Source: Salmonella enterica subsp. diarizonae (GTDB lineage Bacteria; Pseudomonadota; Gammaproteobacteria; Enterobacterales; Enterobacteriaceae). Taken from it: a stretch of 64,000 nt of DNA. Shown here piece after piece: positions 8,655-16,076 of the stretch. The notes below the pieces were generated by a model, which saw nothing but the letters and a program-made list of their open reading frames with translations, did not search any database and had not been told where the DNA came from. The stretch is from assembly GCF_008692785.1 (NCBI RefSeq), contig NZ_VXJV01000006.1, forward strand, positions 1 to 64,000, read 5' to 3'. The translations under genes were made by a program, and so were the position numbers. The first letter of the stretch is position 1; each line of letters starts with the position of its first letter.

Positions 8655-9895
8655 TTGTGCAGCGCAAGGTACAGCAGTTTCAACACTGATTCATCCGTCG
8701 GGTATTTAGTGAACAATGATTCTGATGGTGTGGAGAATACTCTGCAATATTGTGAACAATGCCTTAAGAATATCGACCTTCTTTTTCTCGAATGGGCTGA
8801 TGCCATTCTTGAACGTCGGAAGAAAAACTATTCTGAATCAATACGGCATTACAGAAAGATAATTTCAGCCAGACCTGACTGGTACAGTGCAAGGTTACAA
8901 CTGGCCACAGTATTATATCTGAACAAAGACATTCTTTCGGTCAAAGAGCAACTGAGAAAATTACGCAGTGAAGCGTTGTCTCAGGATACGGCCGGCCTCA
9001 TTGACCGGTTCATTGCCAGAATACAGAAAACTGATCACTGGTCATTTCGTGGTGGTTTTACTTATCTGAATGAAAAAAACATTAACAATGTCCCCCCCTC
9101 CGGACGAACTATCGGAAAATGGAGACCTGGAAAACCGCAGTCGGGTAAGGGGCTGCTGTACTGGGGCGAGGCAGAAAAAAACCTTTCTCTTCCGGATAAT
9201 CTTTTCGGTGTCACCCGACTGACCGTATCAGGGAAAACATACTGGAATAACCATTCTTATGATGAACTCAGTGGCAGCACTGGCGTGGGACTGGGTTACA
9301 GGAACGTTAACACAATGATTCAGATTATCCCTTTTTACGAAAAAAAGTTATTATGGCGGTGGGCGTGTGTCAAATAATGGTCTGCAGCCCTATTAAGATA
9401 CTGCGGGTATTATAGCAGAAACGCAACTCCAGCTTACCCCCAGGTGGCGTTTATACTCGGACTTTAAATCGGGTAAAAATTAATATAAAAAAACAAACTT
9501 ATCTTGACGGGTACAGTTATTCGTTAAATGAGACCCTGATTTATTTCCCGGATTCCCGGCAGTATATTTCAGCGGGTCTGGGATACAGTATCGTCAGAGC
9601 AGAGACAGAAGATAATTCATTTGATAAGACCATATTGCGGACAGGATGGATGTACGAATGGAATGGCGGGGTATCCACACGTTTACAGGCAACTTATGGT
9701 TATAAATCGTACCGGGCCGGAGATTTCTGGGGAATAAAGCAAATAAACCAAGAATACAGTACATCTGTAACCATGTGGCACCGCGATATCTACTTTTTGG
9801 GAATAACACCAAAAATAACATGAAATTATCAGCGAACTGACAGCAATCATCCTTTCCATGACACGGAAAGAAATCGTCTTTTCCTGAGTTTCAGC
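8655..9895 (+). pseudogene. Slam-like outer-membrane protein (TPR plus DUF560 barrel), frameshifted and truncated
   Basis: The first open part (8655-9377) contains TPR-like helices (Y-S-E-S-I-R-H-Y-R-K-I-I-S-A-R-P-D-W-Y-S-A-R-L-Q-L as one repeat region) and then the start of a beta barrel with G-K-G-L-L-Y-W-G-E-A-E-K-N and G-V-G-L-G-Y-R-N-V-N. The barrel continues in other frames after stops near 9376-9396 and 9480, for example G-L-G-Y-S-I-V-R-A-E-T and the strand at 9635-9820, and ends with R-N-R-L-F-L-S-F-S at about 9870-9895. The terminal strand is cut where the IS66 end begins. Slam proteins help surface lipoproteins cross the outer membrane. No substrate lipoprotein gene is seen next to it, and the N-terminal signal peptide region is lost. 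Confidence 0.7.
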
Positions 9896-9965
9896 GTAAG
9901 CGTACAGCGAGAACCGTCTGGTCATAATCTGATGGATTCGACAAAGTGGTGTCCACCAAATAATA

Positions 9966-10379
9966 GTGGAAACCAAAGTGTCCGATATGCAGAAAAATAT
10001 AACTCCTGGCAGGCGTAAGGGCTGCCCTCATTATTCTCCCGAATTTAAGCAGCAGCTTGTTGCTGCCTCCTGTGAACCGGGTGTGTCCATATCAGGACTG
10101 GCACTTGAACACGCTATCAACGCTAATCTGTTGTTCAAATGGCGTCAACAGTGGCGACAGGGAAAGTTACGGTTGCCTTCGTCAGACTTTCCGCTGCTAC
10201 TTCCTGTGACGCTCGATATCCCCGGCGTACCGCCGGCAGTGCAGGCAGATCAGTCTGCAGAGGAGCCGGAAATCCTCAATATCGGCTGTGAGGTGACGTT
10301 CCGGCACGGCACGCTCCGTCTGAATGGCGCTGTCAGCGAAAATCTCCTGACTCTGTTGATACAGGAGCTGAAGCGATGA
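9966..10379 (+). CDS. tnpA: IS66-family accessory protein TnpA
   Basis: A protein of up to 137 residues; translation may start at the ATG at 9987 instead. It contains the IS66 Orf1 helix-turn-helix region (Y-S-P-E-F-K-Q-Q-L-V-A-A near residue 22, then N-A-N-L-L-F-K-W-R-Q-Q-W). It ends by overlapping the tnpB start by 4 bp, the usual translational coupling in IS66 elements. The reading frame is intact, although the element as a whole is truncated. Confidence 0.8.
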   Translation: METKVSDMQKNITPGRRKGCPHYSPEFKQQLVAASCEPGVSISGLALEHAINANLLFKWRQQWRQGKLRLPSSDFPLLLPVTLDIPGVPPAVQADQSAEEPEILNIGCEVTFRHGTLRLNGAVSENLLTLLIQELKR

Positions 10380-10723
10380 TTCCGCTACCTCCGGGCACAA
10401 AAATCTGGCTGGTTGCCGGCATCACCGATATGCGTAACGGCTTCAACGGCCTGGCCGCAAAGGTGCAGACTGCGCTAAAAGATGATCCCATGTCCGGCCA
10501 CGTCTTCATCTTCCGGGGTCGTAGCGGCAGCCTGGTCAAACTGCTGTGGTCTACCGGTGACGGACTGTGTCTGCTGACCAAACGGCTGGAGCGCGGTCGC
10601 TTCGCCTGGCCATCAGCCCGGGATAGCAAAGTGTTCCTCACTCCGGCACAACTGGCGATGCTGATGGAAGGTATCGACTGGCGGCAGCCCAGGCGGTTGT
10701 TGACATCCCTGACTATACTGTAG
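10376..10723 (+). CDS. tnpB: IS66-family accessory protein TnpB
   Basis: A 115-residue protein with the hallmark TnpB (IS66 Orf2) sequence: V-A-G-I-T-D-M-R-N-G-F-N-G-L-A near residue 15, then F-I-F-R-G-R-S-G-S-L-V-K-L-L-W, and G-R-F-A-W-P near residue 78. Length and motifs are normal for the family. Together with TnpC it is required for transposition of IS66 elements; the loss of TnpC makes it non-functional in practice. Confidence 0.88.
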   Translation: MIPLPPGTKIWLVAGITDMRNGFNGLAAKVQTALKDDPMSGHVFIFRGRSGSLVKLLWSTGDGLCLLTKRLERGRFAWPSARDSKVFLTPAQLAMLMEGIDWRQPRRLLTSLTIL

Positions 10724-10772
10724 CTCTCTTTATCCTGGTTCCCGGGGAATAAGCCTGGTAAAATACGGACTT

Positions 10773-11036
10773 ATGAACAACGCCCCTTCTGACGATATCC
10801 TTCTGCTGAAACAGCGCCTGGCTGAACAGGAAGCGTTGATCCACGCCCTGCAGGAAAAGCTGAGCAACCGGGAGCGCGAAATCGACTATCTGCAGGCGCA
10901 ACTGGACAAGTTGCGCCGGATGAACTTCGGCAGTCGTTCCGAAAAGGTATCCCGCCGTATCGCACAGATGGAAGCTGACCTGAAGGTGCTTCAGAAAGAA
11001 AGCGATACGCTGACCGGTCGGGTGCGGGCAACCTGA
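10773..11036 (+). pseudogene. IS66-family transposase TnpC, N-terminal fragment
   Basis: About 84 residues of the N-terminal coiled coil and the F-G-S-R-S-E-K motif of IS66 TnpC are present. Full-length TnpC is about 500 residues with a DDE domain. From about 11027 the sequence is an IS3-type orfB read in the opposite direction, so the rest of tnpC is missing and the short frame closes at 11036 inside foreign sequence. Confidence 0.8.
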
Positions 11037-11463
11037 AGTACACGGCACATAGCTTTGATACTGAATTCAGCCTGATGTTTTTCGATGAAGACATACTTCA
11101 TTTCAGGCGCTTCGCGAAGTATGTCGCGGCTTTTTGGATAATGGTCAGCTCCTCAGCCTGCTCCGCCAGTTGCCGCTTAAGGCGGGCAATTTCAACCGCC
11201 ATTTCCTGCTCACGCTCGGAAGAGAAATGTGCATTCTTCAGCTTGCTGCGCCACGCATAAAGCTGTGATTCATACAGGCTAAGTTCGCGGGCGGCTGCGG
11301 CCACACCAATACGTTCAGCCAGTTTCAGGGCTTCGTCGCGAAATTCAGGCGTATGTTGCTTGCGTGGCTTTTTGGTGGTTGATGCTGGTTTTGTCATGTG
11401 AGTCACCTCTTACTTGAGAGTTTACTCACTTAGTCGCGTGTCCACTATTGCTGGGTAAGATCA
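11026..11463 (-). mobile_element. IS3-group element fragment: terminal repeat, orfA and start of orfB
   Basis: On the minus strand the fragment begins at 11463 with TGATCTTACCC, an IS3-like terminal sequence beginning with TG. It continues through a complete orfA and the first 25 or so codons of orfB ([19 protein letters not shown] from 11099 down). It stops abruptly where the IS66 tnpC begins. The missing majority of orfB makes it inactive. Its outer end abuts exactly the left boundary repeat of the NRPS island at 11464. Confidence 0.8.
11098..11406 (-). CDS. IS3-group OrfA
   Basis: A 102-residue protein close to OrfA of IS3: [12 protein letters not shown] near the start, a helix-turn-helix ([17 protein letters not shown]), then a leucine-zipper-like heptad region ([13 protein letters not shown]) and A-T-Y-F-A-K-R-L-K at the end. 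Translation of OrfB would require programmed -1 frameshifting, but orfB is truncated here. The gene is intact but the element is dead. Confidence 0.88.
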   Translation of the reverse strand: MTHMTKPASTTKKPRKQHTPEFRDEALKLAERIGVAAAARELSLYESQLYAWRSKLKNAHFSSEREQEMAVEIARLKRQLAEQAEELTIIQKAATYFAKRLK

Positions 11464-11559
11464 CGACAACTGGCGACAGCCAGTTGGACAGACTATACGC
11501 GCAGCGAACAGGCCGCCCGCCGGGCGAGCGAAGCGAGTCAATCCCCTCCTCACCGCCAT
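11464..11559. repeat. left boundary direct repeat of the NRPS island (attachment-site-like)
   Basis: The 96 bp start CGACAACTGGCG, contain a small hairpin (AACTGGC with GCCAGTT) and end in GAGTCAATCCCC followed by CTCACCGCCAT at 11549-11559. A close copy lies at 33127-33218 in the same orientation, differing by scattered substitutions and small indels. The end CTCACCGCCA is identical to the 3' end of an enterobacterial tRNA-Ser (GGA) gene. This fits the left attachment site of an island that used that tRNA as target. Confidence 0.65.
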
Positions 11560-11799
11560 ATTACGAGCACATGTTATTAATTAACATGCGCTGAGATTAA
11601 TGACAAACCCTTTCATAAACAATTGACCTGTCTTTCTTGCCGGTTGGCGCTGTGCTTACCCGGCCTACATTGCGCAAAAATATCAATATGTTGCACGTTT
11701 CATTGTCGTCCCGTGTAAGCGTAGTGCCGCCGGGCGAAACTCACAAAATGCACTTTGTCAGCAGTCTGAAAATATTACTTTATATTTTGAGTTATGAAT
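11560..11799. other. AT-rich gap with REP-like element
   Basis: A REP/BIME-like pair lies at about 11639-11670 (GCCGGTTGGCGC, then TACCCGGCCTACA) and 11713-11735 (TAAGCGTAGTGCCGCCGGGC). Such repeats normally follow the 3' ends of genes in Salmonella and E. coli. The rest is AT-rich without a recognised gene and lies downstream of the PPTase gene. Confidence 0.6.
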
Positions 11800-12516
11800 T
11801 CATAGCACCAGCGTGATTATCATATTAGTATCAATGATATATTTACCAGTTATTTGAAAACCCTCAACATAATATAATGATAACGTTTTCGTTAATTCAA
11901 GGGTAACATCCCCACTTATTGTATCAATACCAATAACACGAACATCTTTAAACCCCGCCTTCCTCTCACCCAGTTCAGGATAAAGTGACTTAAATAAACT
12001 CTCTTTAATTGAAAACAATAAGTACAGACCATTCTCATAATCTATATTAGTGTGTTTTATTAAAGCAAGCTCCTCATCTCTGGCTAATAAACCCGCTACT
12101 CCTAATATTTCATTTTTTCTTAAAAATTCCAAATCTACACCCGGCATAACGCCTATAGCTTCAGATGCTATAAGTGCGATAGCAGAATTATTCGAATGTG
12201 ACAAACTGCCACACCAACCAACTGGCCAGACTGGACTTCTATCCATAGCTGTTCCAGGAATATGTTTGCAGCCAGCCATAGATAGAATGCCTTTAGCCGC
12301 ATACCTTACTGCAAGATATTCAGCCTTTCGTTTGATACAAGATTGCTTCAGTGCTAATGGTAGCTGTATAGCTAAACTGTCAAATAACCGATCGTTATAA
12401 TGTTCAGGATCGAAATCAACGATGCAGTATTTCACCTCCGGATGAGCAGTAACAAACCCGCATTGTAAGGTATGTACAAATCCCCTACTATACTTTGTAA
12501 ATTGTTTCGTAAACAT
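11800..12516 (-). CDS. EntD-like 4'-phosphopantetheinyl transferase
   Basis: A 238-residue PPTase of the EntD type. Blocks seen: K-R-K-A-E-Y-L-A-V-R-Y-A-A-K near residue 62, W-P-V-G-W-C-G-S-L-S-H-S near 98, the magnesium-binding G-V-D-L-E near 125, and F-S-I-K-E-S-L-F-K-S-L-Y-P near 168. It would convert the four carrier-protein domains of the island's NRPSs to their active holo form. It lies downstream of the SerRS gene, separated by 159 bp that contain a terminator-like hairpin, and is distinctly AT-rich compared with the NRPS genes. It may therefore be expressed from its own promoter. A dedicated PPTase argues that the cluster is self-sufficient rather than relying on the chromosomal EntD. 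Confidence 0.85.
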   Translation of the reverse strand: MFTKQFTKYSRGFVHTLQCGFVTAHPEVKYCIVDFDPEHYNDRLFDSLAIQLPLALKQSCIKRKAEYLAVRYAAKGILSMAGCKHIPGTAMDRSPVWPVGWCGSLSHSNNSAIALIASEAIGVMPGVDLEFLRKNEILGVAGLLARDEELALIKHTNIDYENGLYLLFSIKESLFKSLYPELGERKAGFKDVRVIGIDTISGDVTLELTKTLSLYYVEGFQITGKYIIDTNMIITLVL

Positions 12517-12638
12517 GCTCGCCTCCCAAAAAACATCAAATAATTACACTCTTTACTATCCACGTACTATTTCAATAACGGCAATCAGACCTATATAAAT
12601 ATAAACCATCATTCTTTAAATATTATAAACATGAAGAA

Positions 12639-12655
12639 AGGGCCAAATACGCCCT
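12639..12655 (-). terminator. probable terminator of the NRPS operon after the SerRS gene
   Basis: On the minus strand an AGGGC/GCCCT stem with a 7-nt loop is followed by TTTCTTC. It lies 20 bp after the SerRS stop codon and before the PPTase gene. The stem is short, so it may be only partly efficient. Confidence 0.45.
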
Positions 12656-12675
12656 CCCTCAATAACATAAAGAGT

Positions 12676-13944
12676 TTACCTTGGTTTAATACTATCCAGG
12701 CCCATATAATCCTGAAGAACTTGAGGGATGGCCACACTACCATCCGGCTGTTGATAGTTTTCCAGGATGGCTAATATAACACGACTGGTCGCGATAGCAG
12801 TGCCATTAAGCGTATGAACATATCCCCGCAGCGATTTATCATTATTTTGATATCGAATCCCTAAACGACGTGCCTGGAAATCAGTGCAGTTGCTCGCTGA
12901 AGTGACCTCGCCATATTCTCCACCGTCTTTGCCAGGCATCCAGGCTTCAATGTCATATTTCTTAGACGCCGGAGCGCCAAGATCTCCAGCGCAGATTCGC
13001 AACACACGATAAGGCAGATTGAGTAACTGATAAATCTCTTCTTCAATTTGCAGGATCTCTTCATGCAAACGCTGGCTATCCTCGGGCGCGCAAAAGACAA
13101 ACATTTCAACTTTGTTGAACTGGTGTACGCGATACAGTCCCTTAGATGTCCTCCCCGATGCACCAGCCTCAGTGCGGAAACAGTGGCTCAGGGCAACATA
13201 TTTTAACGGCAGCTTATCCAGTGCTAATGTTTCATCAGAGTGCATCCCCCCTACAGTAATTTCCGCAGTGGCAATAAGACTCAAATCCGTACTCTCAACC
13301 CGATAAATGTTGCTTTCATTGCCTCTGGGTGAAAAACCGATCCCTTCCAGAATTGAATTCTTTGCTAAATCAGGGGTTTGTAGCGGAATGAAACCGTGTT
13401 TCTGCACAATCTTTAGAGCAAAGGCTTGCAGGGCCAAATCCAGCATGACGGCTTCATTTTTTAAGAAATAGAATTTTTTCCCCGCAACCTTCGTTCCTGA
13501 CTCGAAATCAATGAGATCTAACCGCTGCCCGATCTCAAGATGATCCCGGGCATTGTCTATTGCTGGCAGCGCCCCCCAACGTTTGATTTCGACGTTCTCA
13601 TTATCACTTAACCCTTGAGGCGTGTCTGAGGGGATCCAGTTAGGTAGAGTCAGCATCGCCGTCTGGAAACTCTCCCGATACATCTTCTCCTGAGGCTCAA
13701 GATCCACTATCGATCTTTTAAGTGCACTCGCCTGCTGAATAGCCTCGCGATCCAGAGAGCCGTCTGTTCCGATTTTACGGGATAATTGATTCATGCTGGC
13801 ACGCAGCGAGTCCAGTTTCTGCGTGCACGCTTTGTATTTCGAATACGCCAGGACGATCTCATCCACATTGCATTGAATACCACGGGAAACCACGTTACGC
13901 TTCATTTCATCCATTCTGGCACTCAATTCTTGCATATCTATCAT
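12676..13944 (-). CDS. second seryl-tRNA synthetase, probable self-resistance copy
   Basis: A complete class II SerRS of about 422 residues. An N-terminal antiparallel coiled coil (about 1-105) is followed by the catalytic domain: T-A-E-I near 275, motif 2 as F-R-T-E-A-G-A-S-G-R-T near 300, V-H-Q-F-N-K-V-E-M near 317, S-N-C-T-D-F-Q-A-R-R near 380, and motif 3 as L-N-G-T-A-I-A-T-S-R near 400. Nothing essential appears lost. It differs from the housekeeping E. coli type (which has S-C-S-N-V-W-D-F-Q and N-G-S-G-L-A-V-G-R), so it is not a copy of the resident serS. The chosen ATG has GGAG 6 nt upstream; in-frame upstream ATGs lack this. Extra SerRS genes in antibiotic clusters protect producers, as in albomycin, or feed seryl-tRNA to biosynthesis, as in valanimycin. 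Confidence 0.88.
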   Translation of the reverse strand: MIDMQELSARMDEMKRNVVSRGIQCNVDEIVLAYSKYKACTQKLDSLRASMNQLSRKIGTDGSLDREAIQQASALKRSIVDLEPQEKMYRESFQTAMLTLPNWIPSDTPQGLSDNENVEIKRWGALPAIDNARDHLEIGQRLDLIDFESGTKVAGKKFYFLKNEAVMLDLALQAFALKIVQKHGFIPLQTPDLAKNSILEGIGFSPRGNESNIYRVESTDLSLIATAEITVGGMHSDETLALDKLPLKYVALSHCFRTEAGASGRTSKGLYRVHQFNKVEMFVFCAPEDSQRLHEEILQIEEEIYQLLNLPYRVLRICAGDLGAPASKKYDIEAWMPGKDGGEYGEVTSASNCTDFQARRLGIRYQNNDKSLRGYVHTLNGTAIATSRVILAILENYQQPDGSVAIPQVLQDYMGLDSIKPR

Positions 13945-14065
13945 ACAGGCTCCATTAATCATATTCCTTGAGTGTTTTACCAGGTCACCGTGACCAGTCA
14001 TACGATAAAAAACACACAGCATCAGGAACGGCCGACAGCAACTGGCTGTCGACCGCTCTCGCATA

Positions 14066-14803
14066 TTACTCTGCGGTGTACATTACAACCATGACATCGC
14101 GATACCCCGTGTCAGCTTGCTTTTCGCACTCAATATTCGTGACGCCGTGCATGGTCTGCCGATCGTCTAAAAGGATAAAGTCCCCCGGATCGCGCATCAG
14201 CATTGAACTTAACCGCGTGTGACCATCAGCGCTATACATGGAACTCTCCCCGCCAACAACGGACTGCCTGTCGCTCAGAATGGTAAGAACATAATCTGCA
14301 CCGTCACGGTGAATACCCTCTGGCGTAGGTGAACCCGGTTCACGACGCTGGGCAGAAATACGATTCTGGAATATTCGCGCACGCCAGAGGGTTTCCGGGT
14401 GCTTTACCGCCAGTATCCGGGCGCACTCCAGCAAAATATGACAGAATGCCTCATTGCTAATCGTCTCTGGCGCAATGGACAGGTAATGCCGATCAACATC
14501 GCCGTTCAGGTAATTCAGGGCCTTTGACTGCCTGTAGGGCACCTGCGGCTGCACCTCCACGCTCTGGCGGGCCGGATCGACGAGAAACTCGGCGTAGCGC
14601 CGGCTGCGATAAGTCCCCCCGTCCGCCATGTACCCGTCCTGCTGCAAATCAAACCAGCTTTTTGCAAAGTTTCTCCACGCCGTCGTGCGGGTGATGGTAT
14701 TAGAAAAGGCTTCATCAACATTTCCCGTAATATAGAATTTGTCGGTAAGGTCAGATGCCATATCCGTGTATTTAGCGATATTCACTTCATCAGTCATATT
14801 CAT
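14066..14803 (-). CDS. Fe(II)/2-oxoglutarate-dependent dioxygenase (2OG-Fe_Oxy_2 type)
   Basis: A 245-residue protein resembling the family of free-amino-acid hydroxylases such as the isoleucine dioxygenase of Bacillus. The iron-binding H-x-D is seen in G-I-H-R-D-G-A-D-Y-V at about residues 157-166. The distal histidine is in Q-T-M-H-G-V-T-N near 220, after D-P-G-D-F-I-L-L-D-D. It lies in the NRPS operon, 19 bp after the ligase-like gene and 121 bp before the SerRS start. Its likely role is hydroxylation of an amino-acid building block or of a carrier-bound residue. Its substrate is unknown. A short in-frame alternative start exists two codons downstream. Confidence 0.8.
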   Translation of the reverse strand: MNMTDEVNIAKYTDMASDLTDKFYITGNVDEAFSNTITRTTAWRNFAKSWFDLQQDGYMADGGTYRSRRYAEFLVDPARQSVEVQPQVPYRQSKALNYLNGDVDRHYLSIAPETISNEAFCHILLECARILAVKHPETLWRARIFQNRISAQRREPGSPTPEGIHRDGADYVLTILSDRQSVVGGESSMYSADGHTRLSSMLMRDPGDFILLDDRQTMHGVTNIECEKQADTGYRDVMVVMYTAE

Positions 14804-14822
14804 TTTTATTAATCCGTTTGAG

Positions 14823-16061
14823 TTATTTTTGATTAACCAGTGAATGGGGATAAACAGAGCTAACCTCTTCCAGCTCTTTTAGCGTGCGCGCTCCACGAAT
14901 AGCCGCTATTTCCTTTTCCCATTCATCCCGTTCAGTTAAATAAAGCGGCTGCTGCGCACGTATTGAACACGCATCAGCTACGCCTTCCCGTAGAATATAT
15001 TCCACGTCGCCAGTGATTTTTTCTTTATACTGGTTGATAAACTGTTCTACTGACATTTTTAACCCTGAGAACCAGCGACCTTCGATGGCTTCTCTCACCC
15101 ATACCTGCTCGAGCGATATTTTTTCGCGTAAGAGCTCAGGATCTAATGTCGCCATCTCAAGGTGGCGACAGGCATTCATCAGCAAACAGGCTGCGGGCGC
15201 CTCACGAACCTCAAGCACCTTTTCACCGTCATCCAGATGTTCCAGGCCACAGTATCGTCCGATTCCGTAGGCACCAACGCGATGATTCAGCTCAGCAATC
15301 AACTCGACCAACGGGAGCCGGACCCCGTCAACAGAGACGGGAACGCCCTCTTCAAAGCGAACCGCTATTCGGGCTGGCCCTCGTTCCCCCACAGGCTGCG
15401 CCGTCCAGGTAAACAGTTCAGCCGGAACCCGAAAATCTTCCGGATTGTCCAGCCAGCCGGACTCAAACTCCCGACACCAAAGATTGGCATCCCCGCTCGT
15501 ACCACGCGCTTCAAACATACTCAGGCCACAGCGTTGCAATGCCTCAAGCTTTTCCTGACGAGTCAATGCTGAATATTCGTACGGGCTACCGTAAAAACCG
15601 TCAAAACCCAGTTGGCGGAGCGCGCCGTTCAGGCGGCGCAGGCTGTTTTGTGACTGGTTGGCTGTATGAATGATGGCATCGCATCCATGCTGCGCCGCGA
15701 CCTCAATAGCGATGCGGCAAATCAGCGGCCGGGACAAAGAGGCACTGATCGGGTACAGCCCCATGTATTGCGCATTACAGCGCAAGGCTGGCAATACCGC
15801 CTCCCGGGCAAAGATTTCGCGCCCATCAATGACAATAGACCGCGCGCCAAAGTGTCCGGCGATATTCGCCAGGTCTTCACGTTCGACCCCTTCCCCCATA
15901 TCGATAGTGAGGGCTATGATCTCACAGTGCTCGTATTTTGCTAATTCGCTGAGCACGTAGCTGCTGTCTAACCCACCGCTAAGCAGGGTCAAAATTCGCT
16001 TGCAGCGCCCCGTGATATATTCTAAATCCGCAAAACTGCGAATTTTCTGTTGCTTATTCAT
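14823..16061 (-). CDS. argininosuccinate-synthase-like ATP-dependent ligase with altered substrate loop
   Basis: A 412-residue full-length homologue of argininosuccinate synthase. The ATP PP-loop is S-G-G-L-D-S-S at residues 29-35. Later family blocks are Y-P-I-S-A-S-L-S-R-P-L-I near 103, D-A-N-L-W-C-R near 195 and V-R-E-A-P-A-A-C-L-L near 285. The hallmark substrate loop of ArgG (T-G-K-G-N-D-Q-V-R-F) is replaced here by N-Q-S-Q-N-S-L-R-R-L at about 138-147. The ATP site is kept, but aspartate/citrulline recognition should differ. No lyase (ArgH-like) gene accompanies it. It may join an amine or amino acid to an activated ureido, amide or carboxyl group of the peptide or its precursor. It starts 15 bp after the large NRPS gene with a good AGGA site. 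Confidence 0.75.
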   Translation of the reverse strand: MNKQQKIRSFADLEYITGRCKRILTLLSGGLDSSYVLSELAKYEHCEIIALTIDMGEGVEREDLANIAGHFGARSIVIDGREIFAREAVLPALRCNAQYMGLYPISASLSRPLICRIAIEVAAQHGCDAIIHTANQSQNSLRRLNGALRQLGFDGFYGSPYEYSALTRQEKLEALQRCGLSMFEARGTSGDANLWCREFESGWLDNPEDFRVPAELFTWTAQPVGERGPARIAVRFEEGVPVSVDGVRLPLVELIAELNHRVGAYGIGRYCGLEHLDDGEKVLEVREAPAACLLMNACRHLEMATLDPELLREKISLEQVWVREAIEGRWFSGLKMSVEQFINQYKEKITGDVEYILREGVADACSIRAQQPLYLTERDEWEKEIAAIRGARTLKELEEVSSVYPHSLVNQK

Positions 16062-16076
16062 AACAGTCCTTTTTTT

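Larger units (their letters stand above)
9896..11027 (+). mobile_element. IS66-family element, right part missing
   Basis: The element begins with GTAAGCG at 9896-9902, a typical IS66-family terminal sequence, placed directly at the end of the Slam-like barrel. It carries tnpA, tnpB and the first part of tnpC in the normal order. tnpC breaks off at about 11027, where the sequence changes to an IS3-type orfB in the opposite orientation. With tnpC truncated, the element should not transpose by itself. Confidence 0.75.

Noticed and set aside
14823..16061. Asparagine synthetase or QueC-type assignment
   Set aside because: The PP-loop alone is compatible, but the later blocks and total length follow argininosuccinate synthase throughout, and no glutaminase domain is present.
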